Origin: Psychrobacter luti | GTDB lineage: Bacteria; Pseudomonadota; Gammaproteobacteria; Pseudomonadales; Moraxellaceae | Direction: 5' to 3' | NCBI RefSeq assembly: GCF_014192115.1 | Contig: NZ_JACHXL010000002.1 | Coordinates: 533,169 to 597,168 of the forward strand | Length of the DNA stretch: 64,000 nucleotides | In this document: positions 35,630 to 44,603 of the stretch, piece by piece | Layout of the letters: every line of letters begins with the position of its first letter | Numbering within the stretch: position 1 is the stretch's first letter | Program-made: the position numbers and the translations under genes | Notes under the pieces: model-generated | The model's input: the letters and a program-made list of their open reading frames with translations, nothing else | Told to the model about the DNA's origin: nothing | The model's database searches: none

Positions 35630-38483
35630 AATGGCGCACCTCGCCGTTACCGCTGACGTTGGTCACGCAGCGTGCGCATAATTCTGGGTGCGTAATATCT
35701 GTACCGATATCATCACGGATATGCCAACAGCGTACGCATTTGGTGCCGGTGGCAGCACTGACTTCGACCAATAAATCGACTGATTCATCGGCATTGCTAT
35801 CAGTTTGGGCAGCGGTACTGTCTTTGCTCGCAGCAGGAGCGGCGCTCATTGGTTTCAATGTCGCGCTACTGGTAATTAACACAAAACGCAGCTCTTCACC
35901 AAGCTTGGCCAAACTTTCATGCATTGCACCATCGGCATATAAATCAACGCCAGCAGATAAGTTGGCATTGATGATTTTTTCACCGCGTGCTGTTTCGATA
36001 TGTTTATTGACCATATCTTTTGCTTGCATGATACGTTGCCAGTCATCGGTACTGATGGCACTTAACTCAAACTCTGGGAAGGTATACCATTCTTCAGTAA
36101 ACACGTATCCTGCGTCATTACCGTTTTTACCTTCCAATACTTCCCATGCTTCTTGTGCCGTGAATGATAAAATCGGCGTAATCCAGCGAATCAACGCATG
36201 GGTGATATGGTAAATCGCCGTTTGCGCAGAGCGACGCGGCTGCCCATCAGTTTGGGTGGTGTACTGACGGTCTTTGATAATATCTAAATAGAAGCTACCC
36301 AAATCCTGCGAGCAAAACGCGGTGACATGCTGGGTGACTTGATGAAAGTCCATCGCATCATAAGCGCTAATGATTTGCGCTTGTACCGTTTGCGCCCGCT
36401 CAATGATGAATTTATCAAGGCTGACCAGCTCATTAATATCGACACTGTTGGTGGCTGGATCAAAGTCATCAGTATTCGCTAGTAAGAAGCGTAAGGTGTT
36501 ACGGATACGGCGATACATATCGATAGCGCCTTTAAAGACTGTCTTACCTGCGCTCATCTCATAACGATAATCGCTAGACGCAATCCACAAACGCAGCATG
36601 TCCGCACCTGTTTTATTAATCTCGTCTTGCGGCGTGATGATATTGCCCAGTGATTTACTCATCTTGCGGCCGTTTTCGTCAACCACAAAACCATGCGTCA
36701 ATACTTGCTTAAACGGTGGGCGCTCGTACATCGCCTCTGAGGTTAATAATGACGTCTGGAACCAACCGCGATGCTGATCCGAGCCTTCTAAATATATATC
36801 AGCGGGATTGGTCAGCTCATCACGTTGCTCAAGTACTGCAAAATGCGTCGTTCCTGAATCAAACCAAACGTCTAGGGTATCAGTCGCTTTATCATAGTCA
36901 GCGGCTTCCGCGCCTAAGAAATCTTCACAACTGGCATCAAACCAAGCCTCTACGCCACCTGCATCGATTTTTTGTGCAGCAACTTCCATCAGCTTAAGGG
37001 TGTTTGGATGCAGCTCACCCGTTTCTTTATGAGTGAAAAAGGCAATCGGCACGCCCCATGTACGCTGGCGTGAAATACACCAATCTGGACGACCGGTCAT
37101 CATCGCTTCAATGCGGTTTTGTCCCCACGCTGGCGTCCAGTTGACCTTAGGGATATCAGCAAGCGCACGCTCGCGTAAACCTTTGGCTTCCATATTGATA
37201 AACCACTGCGGCGTTGCACGGAAGATAATCGGTGATTTATGACGCCAGCAATGCGGATAACTGTGCTCAATTTTGGTATGGCTGATTAAATGACCGTTAT
37301 CATGGAGGGCGGCAATGATTTGCGGATTGGCTTTATAGATGTGCTCACCAGCAAATACCGCTGCACTGTCCAAATAAACGCCTGTACCGCTGACTGGATT
37401 TTCAACAGGTAAGTTGTATTTCAGACCAACGATATAATCGTCGAGACCGTGACCGGGCGCAGTATGGACGAGGCCAGTACCACTATCAGTGGTCACGTGA
37501 TCGCCTAGGATAAGCGGCACTTGACGGTCTTCTATTAATGGATGCTGGGCGTGCAGACCTTCAAGCTCACGTCCTGATACGGTTGCCAATATGCCTTGAT
37601 TGCTGAGCTTAAGCTCGGTTAATGCCGTTTCAACCAAATCAGTGGCTAATAAGAAGTTGCCTTTTTCAGTCGCCACCACACTGTAGTCATGCTCAGGATG
37701 TACGGCGATTGCTTGGTTAGCAGGTAGTGTCCAAGGCGTTGTGGTCCAGATGATGGCTGCGATATTGCCATCAATCTCGCTCAATGCCGCAACCTTTCCG
37801 GTATCCAGCACATCAAAGCTTACATAGATAGCGTCAGAGACTTTATCTTGGTATTCAACTTCGGCTTCAGCTAGAGCGGAGCTACAGTCCAAGCACCAGT
37901 TAACGGGCTTCATGCCACGGGTTACGTGACCATTGTCATAAATTTTGGCAAGGGCGCGCACGATGTTGGCTTCTTGATGGAAGTTCATCGTTAGATAAGG
38001 GTTGTCCCAATCACCGAACACACCTAGACGTTTAAAGTCTGCTTTTTGCAGTTCAATCTGCGTGCTTGCATACTCGCGGCATAGACCACGGAATTCAGTC
38101 GCAGAGACTTTTTGGCCGACTTTGCCGACTTTGGCTTCAACCTTTTGCTCGATAGGTAGACCATGACAATCCCAACCAGGTATGTAAGGCGCATCAAAGC
38201 CTGATAAGGTTTTTGACTTCACGATAATGTCTTTCAATACTTTATTGACCGCATGACCTAAGTGAATTTGACCGTTGGCGTATGGAGGGCCATCATGCAA
38301 AATGTATTTGGTCGCACCCGCACGTGCCTGACGAATTTTGCCGTACACGTCATCCGCTTCCCAAGCGGCAAGCCAATCTGGCTCACGTTTGGCAAGGTTT
38401 GCACGCATTGCAAAAGGTGTATCAGCAAGGTTTAGGGTGTCTTTATAATCTTGGCTTGGTGTATCGTTACTTTTATCAGTCAT
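35622..38483 (-). CDS. ileS: Isoleucyl-tRNA synthetase
   Basis: A 953-residue class I synthetase. The HIGH-like motif is [16 protein letters not shown], the editing CP1 domain contains [16 protein letters not shown], and the KMSKS motif is intact ([14 protein letters not shown]). A C-terminal zinc ribbon is complete (CVRCWHI ... CARCV). The length fits the bacterial type-1 IleRS, which is mupirocin-sensitive in general; no resistance feature was looked for beyond this. The lspA gene is the second gene of the operon. The ribF gene that often precedes ileS is not here. Confidence 0.97.
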   Translation of the reverse strand: MTDKSNDTPSQDYKDTLNLADTPFAMRANLAKREPDWLAAWEADDVYGKIRQARAGATKYILHDGPPYANGQIHLGHAVNKVLKDIIVKSKTLSGFDAPYIPGWDCHGLPIEQKVEAKVGKVGQKVSATEFRGLCREYASTQIELQKADFKRLGVFGDWDNPYLTMNFHQEANIVRALAKIYDNGHVTRGMKPVNWCLDCSSALAEAEVEYQDKVSDAIYVSFDVLDTGKVAALSEIDGNIAAIIWTTTPWTLPANQAIAVHPEHDYSVVATEKGNFLLATDLVETALTELKLSNQGILATVSGRELEGLHAQHPLIEDRQVPLILGDHVTTDSGTGLVHTAPGHGLDDYIVGLKYNLPVENPVSGTGVYLDSAAVFAGEHIYKANPQIIAALHDNGHLISHTKIEHSYPHCWRHKSPIIFRATPQWFINMEAKGLRERALADIPKVNWTPAWGQNRIEAMMTGRPDWCISRQRTWGVPIAFFTHKETGELHPNTLKLMEVAAQKIDAGGVEAWFDASCEDFLGAEAADYDKATDTLDVWFDSGTTHFAVLEQRDELTNPADIYLEGSDQHRGWFQTSLLTSEAMYERPPFKQVLTHGFVVDENGRKMSKSLGNIITPQDEINKTGADMLRLWIASSDYRYEMSAGKTVFKGAIDMYRRIRNTLRFLLANTDDFDPATNSVDINELVSLDKFIIERAQTVQAQIISAYDAMDFHQVTQHVTAFCSQDLGSFYLDIIKDRQYTTQTDGQPRRSAQTAIYHITHALIRWITPILSFTAQEAWEVLEGKNGNDAGYVFTEEWYTFPEFELSAISTDDWQRIMQAKDMVNKHIETARGEKIINANLSAGVDLYADGAMHESLAKLGEELRFVLITSSATLKPMSAAPAASKDSTAAQTDSNADESVDLLVEVSAATGTKCVRCWHIRDDIGTDITHPELCARCVTNVSGNGEVRHYA

Positions 38484-38908
38484 AGAAAGTGTCTTATAAA
38501 ATGATGGTTAGAGGTTGCGTTTGAAATTCAGGCTTAAGGTTAAATATAATATGGGGTCAAACATTTGATAATCGATGCTAGCCTTTTGCTTAGAAAACTT
38601 TGCTTAGAAGATATTGCTTATAACGTGTTGTGTATGAGTTGCTTGTAAATAGTTACGTCCATCATAAATACTAATGAGACGATTGCAACAAAAAATATCT
38701 TTAATAGATAGCAGGATAATTAGAAAAGTGAATATGATAACGGCAGCTATTATATGACAAAACGGGTAGGGTAAAAAGAGCTGACCAGTATCGGCCTGCT
38801 TTTAGCCAAAACCAAGCACTTATGTCAGCATCAATACCTTGCCTATTAAATCATAGGTCTCACAAATTTGATTGTCTATTTGTTAGATTATACCTAATTG
38901 GCTAAGCG
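38484..38908. other. Intergenic region upstream of ileS, nothing specific seen
   Basis: 425 bp of AT-rich spacer between the ileS start and the end of the thioredoxin-like gene. A T-box-like leader was looked for and not found (not expected in this group). No terminator or small gene is clear. Confidence 0.5.
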
Positions 38909-39472
38909 CTAAAAAACTTCTGACAACCACAAGCGCAATTTCAGCGACCAAAGTGGCTGCATACCAGTCAAGCCTTGCGTCATCTCACCATCTTTTAGGA
39001 CGACATAAGACGGCGTTACTTGCCCTTGCCAATCAGCAAATATCTCACCTTCTTGGTCATTGACGGTGGTAAAGCGATAATTGTGTTCAGTAAGGTAGCT
39101 GTGTAGCTCTTGGTCAGAGCCTGATTTAATCGCAATGGTCACCACAGGATAGTCATTTGCAGCGGCAAGCTTATCTATGGTCGGTGAGGTCACCCGACAA
39201 ACCGGACACCAGGTTCCCCAAAAATATACCAGCGTTGGCTTATCCCGACTCAGCGCTGCTAAGTCAACGCTCTGCCCTTGATAGTCAGTCAGTTGCAATT
39301 GCGGATTGGCGGGCATGACGGGTTGTCGCCACCAGTTAATAGCAATATAAATGACCGCAAATACCAATCCATATATAAGCAGGTTTTTAGCAAAAGAGAA
39401 TATCTTTTGCTTGGGCGTTTTTTTTGGCGTATCAATAGTCTTTTCAATATTAAGATTAGAATCAGTCGTCAT
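38909..39472 (-). CDS. Membrane-anchored thioredoxin-like protein (ScsD/TlpA type)
   Basis: A 187-residue protein with a basic cytoplasmic N-terminus, one membrane helix (~residues 27-48) and a periplasmic thioredoxin fold. The redox site is WCPVC in YFWGTWCPVCRVTSP; the cis-Pro region is near TPSYVVL. The Pro between the cysteines with Val after (C-P-V-C) is as in ScsD-type protein disulfide reductases, which reduce periplasmic disulfides. An electron donor such as DsbD or ScsB is not in the window. It is monocistronic. Confidence 0.86.
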   Translation of the reverse strand: MTTDSNLNIEKTIDTPKKTPKQKIFSFAKNLLIYGLVFAVIYIAINWWRQPVMPANPQLQLTDYQGQSVDLAALSRDKPTLVYFWGTWCPVCRVTSPTIDKLAAANDYPVVTIAIKSGSDQELHSYLTEHNYRFTTVNDQEGEIFADWQGQVTPSYVVLKDGEMTQGLTGMQPLWSLKLRLWLSEVF

Positions 39473-39512
39473 AGTGGTTGCTTTTTTTGCTCTTAAAGTT
39501 TTTGATAGATAA

Positions 39513-39540
39513 AAATAAACGGCTGAATGGTCAGCCGTAT
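39513..39540 (-). terminator. Rho-independent terminator of the GNAT-nitrilase gene
   Basis: ACGGCTGA / TCAGCCGT perfect 8-bp stem with a 4-base loop; on the minus strand it is followed by TTATTTTTAT. Confidence 0.75.
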
Positions 39541-39592
39541 TATTATATTTTCTACGTTATTATTCTTAATGCCTGTATTTTAAAGTAATCGC

Positions 39593-41230
39593 TTAAGGCT
39601 TTTGTGCACGGTCTTGCAGTGGATCGCCAATAAGGACGCTGCCTGAATTTTCACGGCGCTCTTCATCGGTTAATTTACTTGCTGGAATTTTAGCCTTTCT
39701 CTTCCATTTTAAGCTAAATAAATCATCACGGCGGTCAAGTAGATTATGCACCGAGCCTTCATTACGAACATGGATAAGCTTATCTAAGTTCAAATCCGAG
39801 AAGAATACCATCTCTGTATTAGGCGTGGTTTCCGCCATAATCGCATCATGCGGGAAAGCAAAATCCGATGGTGAGAAAATAGACGATTGCGCATACTGGA
39901 TATCCAAGCTTTCAACTTGCGGTAAATTACCGACAGAACCGCAAATCATCACATAGCATTCATTCTCAATCGCACGTGCTTGGGCACAGTGGCGGACGCG
40001 CAGATAGCCGTTTTGAGTATCTGTCCAAAATGGTACGAACAAGATATCCATGTCATCAAGTGCCATTAAGCGCGCAAGCTCTGGGAACTCAACGTCATAG
40101 CAAACCAAAATGCCAATACGTCCAGCATCGGTATCGAATACTTTGACTTCATCACCACCTTCAATCACCCACGCGCTGCGCTCATGCGGAGTAATGTGAA
40201 TTTTGCGCTGCTCTTCAACTGTACCATCACGGCGGCATAGATAGCTAACGTTATACAAGGTATCGTCGTCGTCCAAGAACGGCATAGAGCCGCTGATGAC
40301 GTTAACATTATAGCTAACCGCCAAATGCGAAATCTCGTTTTTAAACCATTCGGTATAACCGGCTAAAAAGCGAATCGCTACGTTTTGGTCAGTTGATTCA
40401 CACAAACCCATTAACGGTGCGTTAAAAAATTCTGGTAAACAAGCAAAGTCGGAGTTGTAATCAGCCATGATATCGACAAAGAATTCGACTTGTTGTAGCA
40501 GCTCTTCAGGTGATTCAACTTCACGCATTTGCCACTGGATACCGCCTATTCTGACCTCTGATTTACGTGTATTGGGCTTATAATCTTGCGGCTCATAATA
40601 AATATTTGCCCACTCGAGTAAGGTCGCAAAGCCTTTAGACTGTTTGTCATCTGGCAAATAAGCCGTCAAAATACGTTTAACGATAAAGCCATTTGATAAT
40701 TGGAAAGACAGCGCGGAGTCATGAATTTCACGAGCTTCAACGGCTTCAATATATTCGCCAGGTGTTAAGTCTTGGTGATTGTGATAATTGGGAATACGAC
40801 CACCGGCTAAGATAGCGCGGAAGTTTAACTGGCGGCACAGCTCTTTACGCGCATCATAAAGCCTACGACCTAAACGGTAGCCACGATATTCAGGGTCGAT
40901 TAACGCATCTAAGCCATAAATAGCATCGCCTTCAGGGTCATCTCTAATAATTTCTTTATGGCCAATCAAATCATCATAGGTATGCGGGTTAGAAAACTTG
41001 GTGTAATCAACGCGCATAGATAGCACAATACCAATCAGCTCGTCATGGTCAAATAGCGCAATTTGTCCTTCAGGAAAGGCGTCAATCAAAGTATTGATAG
41101 TGTTTTTTGACCACGCACCGCCCAAGTTGACATAAACACGATCCATCAAAGCTTTAAGTTGCGAATAATCTTTTTTCTTAATCTCAGCAATGGTGAGGTG
41201 AAAGTCGTCTAATTTTTCTATCTTGCTCAT
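39593..41230 (-). CDS. Fused GNAT-family acetyltransferase and carbon-nitrogen hydrolase
   Basis: A 545-residue bifunctional protein. The N-terminal ~200 residues are a GNAT acetyltransferase (GLDALIDPEYRGYRLGRRLYDARKE as acetyl-CoA-binding motif A). The C-terminal ~300 residues are a nitrilase-superfamily hydrolase with the Glu-Lys-Cys triad: E in CLPEFFN, K in EEQRKIHITPHE and C in GILVCYDVEFPEL. This domain pairing is a known conserved family in proteobacteria but its substrate is not established to my knowledge. The two activities suggest acyl transfer to an amine, paired with amide hydrolysis. It is a single-gene unit. Confidence 0.9.
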   Translation of the reverse strand: MSKIEKLDDFHLTIAEIKKKDYSQLKALMDRVYVNLGGAWSKNTINTLIDAFPEGQIALFDHDELIGIVLSMRVDYTKFSNPHTYDDLIGHKEIIRDDPEGDAIYGLDALIDPEYRGYRLGRRLYDARKELCRQLNFRAILAGGRIPNYHNHQDLTPGEYIEAVEAREIHDSALSFQLSNGFIVKRILTAYLPDDKQSKGFATLLEWANIYYEPQDYKPNTRKSEVRIGGIQWQMREVESPEELLQQVEFFVDIMADYNSDFACLPEFFNAPLMGLCESTDQNVAIRFLAGYTEWFKNEISHLAVSYNVNVISGSMPFLDDDDTLYNVSYLCRRDGTVEEQRKIHITPHERSAWVIEGGDEVKVFDTDAGRIGILVCYDVEFPELARLMALDDMDILFVPFWTDTQNGYLRVRHCAQARAIENECYVMICGSVGNLPQVESLDIQYAQSSIFSPSDFAFPHDAIMAETTPNTEMVFFSDLNLDKLIHVRNEGSVHNLLDRRDDLFSLKWKRKAKIPASKLTDEERRENSGSVLIGDPLQDRAQKP

Positions 41231-41870
41231 AATGTTCCTGTCTGTCGTTGCTATAAATCAGTGGTAATAAATCGATGTTAATTATAAAGATGTTAATTAT
41301 AAATCAGTATTAATAGGTATTGATAAAGTGAGTCATAAAAGAGGTAGCTATCTAAACTCGTTGGCAAAACGCCTAATGAGGGTTCTTATCTTGCTGCAAT
41401 CGCTGCATACAAAAGCTAGCACTCCATTTTTGGTATAACTTATTCAGATAATAATGGCGAGAAAAACATACCAATAAGCTCATATAATCGTTACAATCAA
41501 TTATCGTTGTATTTACAATGAGTTATAGCCAATAAGTTATAAACATTGCCTCTGTTATTATTAATCTTAATGAGGTGGTTTAGTATGTTTGCAAATGCTT
41601 ATTTTGGCACTGTATCTTGCCCTTATTTTATAGGGTTTGTGCTGTTGTGCTGATAAATTCATTTTAAATGCAATTAAGCTTAAATATGATTAACACTGCG
41701 CTGCTTATGATAGCAAGCCTAGTACTCAATGACAGTCAAGCGGCGTAAATATTTGCTAGGTTTTTGTGACTCGCAATCTTTTATGAATGATGGGTTTATT
41801 TGTTTAAGCATCATCTTATCTGGCGTTTTTTTTCAATAGCCTTTTACCATGACCTTTTAGGATTTTTATT
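41231..41870. other. 640-bp intergenic region upstream of the BLUF gene
   Basis: The longest unassigned stretch. It contains a direct repeat (GATGTTAATTATAAA at 41274-41288 and again from 41289) near the GNAT-nitrilase start, and a 22-codon open frame with a strong ribosome site at 41585-41653 (listed separately). It must hold promoters for two divergent genes; neither could be fixed by eye. Confidence 0.5.
41585..41653 (+). CDS. Candidate 22-residue hydrophobic small protein or leader peptide
   Basis: ATG at 41585 opens a 22-codon frame (MFANAYFGTVSC, then PYFIGFVLLC, stop TGA). GAGGTGG at 41572-41578 sits 6 bases upstream, one of the best Shine-Dalgarno matches in the window. The product is hydrophobic, with two Cys. 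It lies 217 bp before the BLUF gene on the same strand. It could be a small membrane protein, a leader peptide or a chance frame; the ribosome site is the only support. Confidence 0.25.
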   Translation: MFANAYFGTVSCPYFIGFVLLC

Positions 41871-42500
41871 ATGCCACTAACTTATCCTAATGCCTTGAGT
41901 AAATTAGATGAAATAGCAGACACGGCATTGGTACAGCTGGTGTATGTTAGCAGCTTGACGCTTGCCTCACGGTTTAATGCGACGATATTTGATGAAGTAG
42001 AAGGCCATGCGCGTGAATATAATCAGCAGCATGGCATCACAGGTACATTATGTTATGGCAATGGTCATTTTTTACAATGCATGGAAGGTGAAAAAGCCAA
42101 AGTTGCGGCGCTTACTCAGCGTATCTTTGCTGATACTCGCCATAAAAATGTACAAGTATTACTCTTAAAAACCATCAAGCAGCGTCGTTTTTCAGACTGG
42201 CGTATGCGTTTACTATTTTTGGAGCGTTGGTTATGGTCACCAACGACTAAGCAGCAAGCCGCGCAACTGTCAGCATATTTGCCATTTGCACCGCAAGATT
42301 GGTCGCATGAGCATACCGAGCAGTTTTTGCAAATTATCCAAACCTTTGACACCCCGCCACATATTAAAGCGGCAGGTATGACTTATAATGCGCTCGGCAA
42401 TATGGTGCATCATGTGGCTGCCCCGCATCAAGCTTTTTTAGTCGTGCAAGGTTTTCTCAGTATATTGCTAATTATCGCCTTGGTACTGCTTTATTTATAA
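41871..42500 (+). CDS. BLUF-domain blue-light photoreceptor with a C-terminal membrane helix
   Basis: A 209-residue protein. The BLUF domain (~residues 20-115) binds FAD and signals by a Tyr-Gln hydrogen-bond switch. Expected key residues are all present: Y25 (LVYVSS), N51 (YNQQHGITG), Q69 (HFLQCMEGE), W110 and M112 (RFSDWRMRLL). The N51-Q69-M112 spacing equals N45-Q63-M106 of AppA. After ~70 more residues the protein ends in a hydrophobic helix of ~17 residues (FLSILLIIALVLLYL) with no tail, which suggests tail anchoring. There is no EAL, GGDEF or other enzymatic output. AGGA is ~9 bases before ATG. In Acinetobacter the short BLUF protein BlsA regulates by protein contact; a membrane-bound version would differ. 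Confidence 0.9.
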   Translation: MPLTYPNALSKLDEIADTALVQLVYVSSLTLASRFNATIFDEVEGHAREYNQQHGITGTLCYGNGHFLQCMEGEKAKVAALTQRIFADTRHKNVQVLLLKTIKQRRFSDWRMRLLFLERWLWSPTTKQQAAQLSAYLPFAPQDWSHEHTEQFLQIIQTFDTPPHIKAAGMTYNALGNMVHHVAAPHQAFLVVQGFLSILLIIALVLLYL

Positions 42501-42571
42501 GTCACGAGAAAAGCTCAAATGTTTTTACATGCATAAATTTTTATACAAATGACACGCTGTTATCGTAGTAG

Positions 42572-42611
42572 TAAAAAAGACGCTAGACTTAACGTTTAGC
42601 GTCTTTTTTTA
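42572..42611. terminator. Bidirectional terminator between the BLUF and FAD dehydrogenase genes
   Basis: AAAAAAGACGCTAGACTTAA and its partner arm CGTTTAGCGTCTTTTTTT form a stem of about 10-12 bp with T runs on both strands. The two genes converge here. Confidence 0.85.
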
Positions 42612-42649
42612 TGCAATTAAATTATTGCGATAATCATAAATTGAACGAA

Positions 42650-44116
42650 TTACATATCAAAAATCTTACCACGGTTCATAATATTATTCGGGTCAAAGAC
42701 TTTTTTGACCTCGCGTAAATACTCAATCTCAGTTTCGCTGCGGCTATAGTTTAGATACGGCTTTTTAGTCATACCAACGCCATGCTCAGCAGAGACTGAA
42801 CCGCCATATTTTTTTACCGTCTCAAACACGTGTTTATTAACGATTTGACACTCGGCAAAGAAATTATCTTTGCTCATGTTCTCAGGCTTTAAGATATTAA
42901 GATGCAAGTTACCATCGCCGATATGACCGAACCAACACACTTCAAAGTCCGGATAGTTACTGCTGACAATGTGGTCAATCTCGTCGATAAACTCAGGCAC
43001 ATAGCTGATTAGTACCGAGACATCATTCTTATAAGGGGTAAATACTGAGATAGTCTCAGAGATATATTCGCGCAGCTTCCACAGCTCTTCCGCTTGGGCA
43101 AGGCTTTGACTCATCACCCCATCAACGACCCAGCCTTGCTCCATACAGTGCTCAAAGATTGCCATAGCCTTATCCATGATAGGCTCGTATGGCGCTTCAA
43201 ACTCTAATAGGGTATAAAACTTAGTGCGCGATTCAAACGGCTCTTGTACTTGACCATGAGCCATGAGCTTATCAATCGCCACATCATCAAAGAACTCAAA
43301 CGCCGTCAAATCTATCCGGGCTTGAAAGGCAGAGAGCACATTCATGACATCAGTAAAGCTGTCCATGCCTAAGACCATGACGTTTAAATCTTGTGGCTGA
43401 CGCTCAAGCTTGATTTGCGCATGAGTGACAAAGCCAAGCGTGCCTTCGCTACCGATAAACAGTTGGCGCAAATCATAACCGGTAGCATTTTTTACCATAC
43501 CGCGGTTCAATTGCAAGATATCACCTTTACCAGTGACAACTGTGAGCCCCATAATCCATTGACGGGTCATGCCATAACGAATGACCTTAATACCGCCAGC
43601 ATTGGTGCCGATATTGCCACCGATTTGACTTGATCCAGCGGAAGCAAAGTCGACAGGGTAGTAGAGGTCTTTAGACTCAGCGAATTGTTGCAGCTGCTGC
43701 GTGACCACACCGGCTTCAATCTCAACCATACGATCGGCAGGATAAAACTGTCCGATATGGTTCATCTTATCCATACTGACGACAATCTCACCATTGGCAG
43801 CAACGGCACCCGCAGACAAACCAGTACGACCGCCACTTGGGGTTAAGACCACATTATGCTCATTGGCAAGCAGTACAATCGCTTGTACTTGCTCAGTGGT
43901 TTTTGGAAAGACAATAGCAGCGGCCGCAGGGGCGAAATGCTTGGTCCAGTCTTTGCCCCAATGCTCTAAGCTTTCGCTATCAGTTTTTATTTGGCTGGGG
44001 TCAAACTGATGAACACCAAGTAAGTTGCTCAAAATGATTTGGACAGCATCAGTATGGGTTGTAGAGTTGTTTTGGGTGGTAGTGTTGCTTTGGCTAGCTA
44101 AAGAAGTCATGGTCAA
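42650..44116 (-). CDS. FAD-linked 2-hydroxyacid dehydrogenase, probably D-2-hydroxyglutarate dehydrogenase
   Basis: A 488-residue flavoprotein of the VAO/PCMH fold (GlcD/Dld/D2HGDH group). The FAD-binding half shows LTPSGGRTGLSAGAVA, QIGGNIGTNAGGIKVIRYGMTRQ and FIGSEGTLGFVTHAQ. The C-terminal half has the metal and substrate residues in GHIGDGNLHLNIL and SAEHGVGMTKKPYL. It is divergent from serA across 487 bp. In Pseudomonas, SerA reduces 2-oxoglutarate to D-2-hydroxyglutarate and a neighbouring D2HGDH reoxidises it to pull serine synthesis forward; the same arrangement here supports that role. D-lactate dehydrogenase remains an alternative. Confidence 0.88.
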   Translation of the reverse strand: MTMTSLASQSNTTTQNNSTTHTDAVQIILSNLLGVHQFDPSQIKTDSESLEHWGKDWTKHFAPAAAAIVFPKTTEQVQAIVLLANEHNVVLTPSGGRTGLSAGAVAANGEIVVSMDKMNHIGQFYPADRMVEIEAGVVTQQLQQFAESKDLYYPVDFASAGSSQIGGNIGTNAGGIKVIRYGMTRQWIMGLTVVTGKGDILQLNRGMVKNATGYDLRQLFIGSEGTLGFVTHAQIKLERQPQDLNVMVLGMDSFTDVMNVLSAFQARIDLTAFEFFDDVAIDKLMAHGQVQEPFESRTKFYTLLEFEAPYEPIMDKAMAIFEHCMEQGWVVDGVMSQSLAQAEELWKLREYISETISVFTPYKNDVSVLISYVPEFIDEIDHIVSSNYPDFEVCWFGHIGDGNLHLNILKPENMSKDNFFAECQIVNKHVFETVKKYGGSVSAEHGVGMTKKPYLNYSRSETEIEYLREVKKVFDPNNIMNRGKIFDM

Positions 44117-44603
44117 ATCTCGGTAGAAACGTAAGCGCTATGCATAAAAGGGATTATTATATCGCTAAATGGATATAACTCAGCGGTGTTAACTGTGTTT
44201 ATATGACTAATTAAGTTCATATAAGTCACTGGGTTTATATAATTGATATAAGTATAAGTGAGCGCGTGTTGCAATGATATATAGATATGCGTTCATGCGC
44301 CTGACTAGTGTAAGTAATATTAATAATTAAAAAAACAGTTTAATAAATTTTAGATACAGCGTTTGCTTGCAAATTTTAAGTATAAGTTCTAAGTGCAAAC
44401 TCTAAGTACAAGGTTTAGATATCGAGTTTATATACAGTAACTCACTATAGCATAAAAAGTTTTCAGGCTTGATAAGCAATAATTCATCTAATCTGCTAAC
44501 ATCGCTGCCAAATTTTGTGTAAGATATCCAGACTGTTTTCGTTTCATCCATCATACTTATCCCACTGATGATTTTTATAAGACAATTATAGGACAGTTCT
44601 CAC
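44117..44603. other. Divergent intergenic region between the FAD dehydrogenase gene and serA
   Basis: 487 bp, AT-rich, with TTTATATGA/GTTTATATAA motifs repeated at 44200-44265 and a two-copy 13-bp tandem repeat at 44388-44413. Both promoters should lie here. Confidence 0.5.
44388..44413. repeat. Two tandem copies of a 13-bp unit
   Basis: TCTAAGTGCAAAC and TCTAAGTACAAGG stand head to tail and match at 10 of 13 positions, about 190 bp upstream of serA. Confidence 0.45.

Noticed and set aside
35659..36213. 184-codon plus-strand open frame opposite ileS
   Set aside because: It mirrors the C-terminal zinc-ribbon and anticodon region of ileS; no domain of its own.
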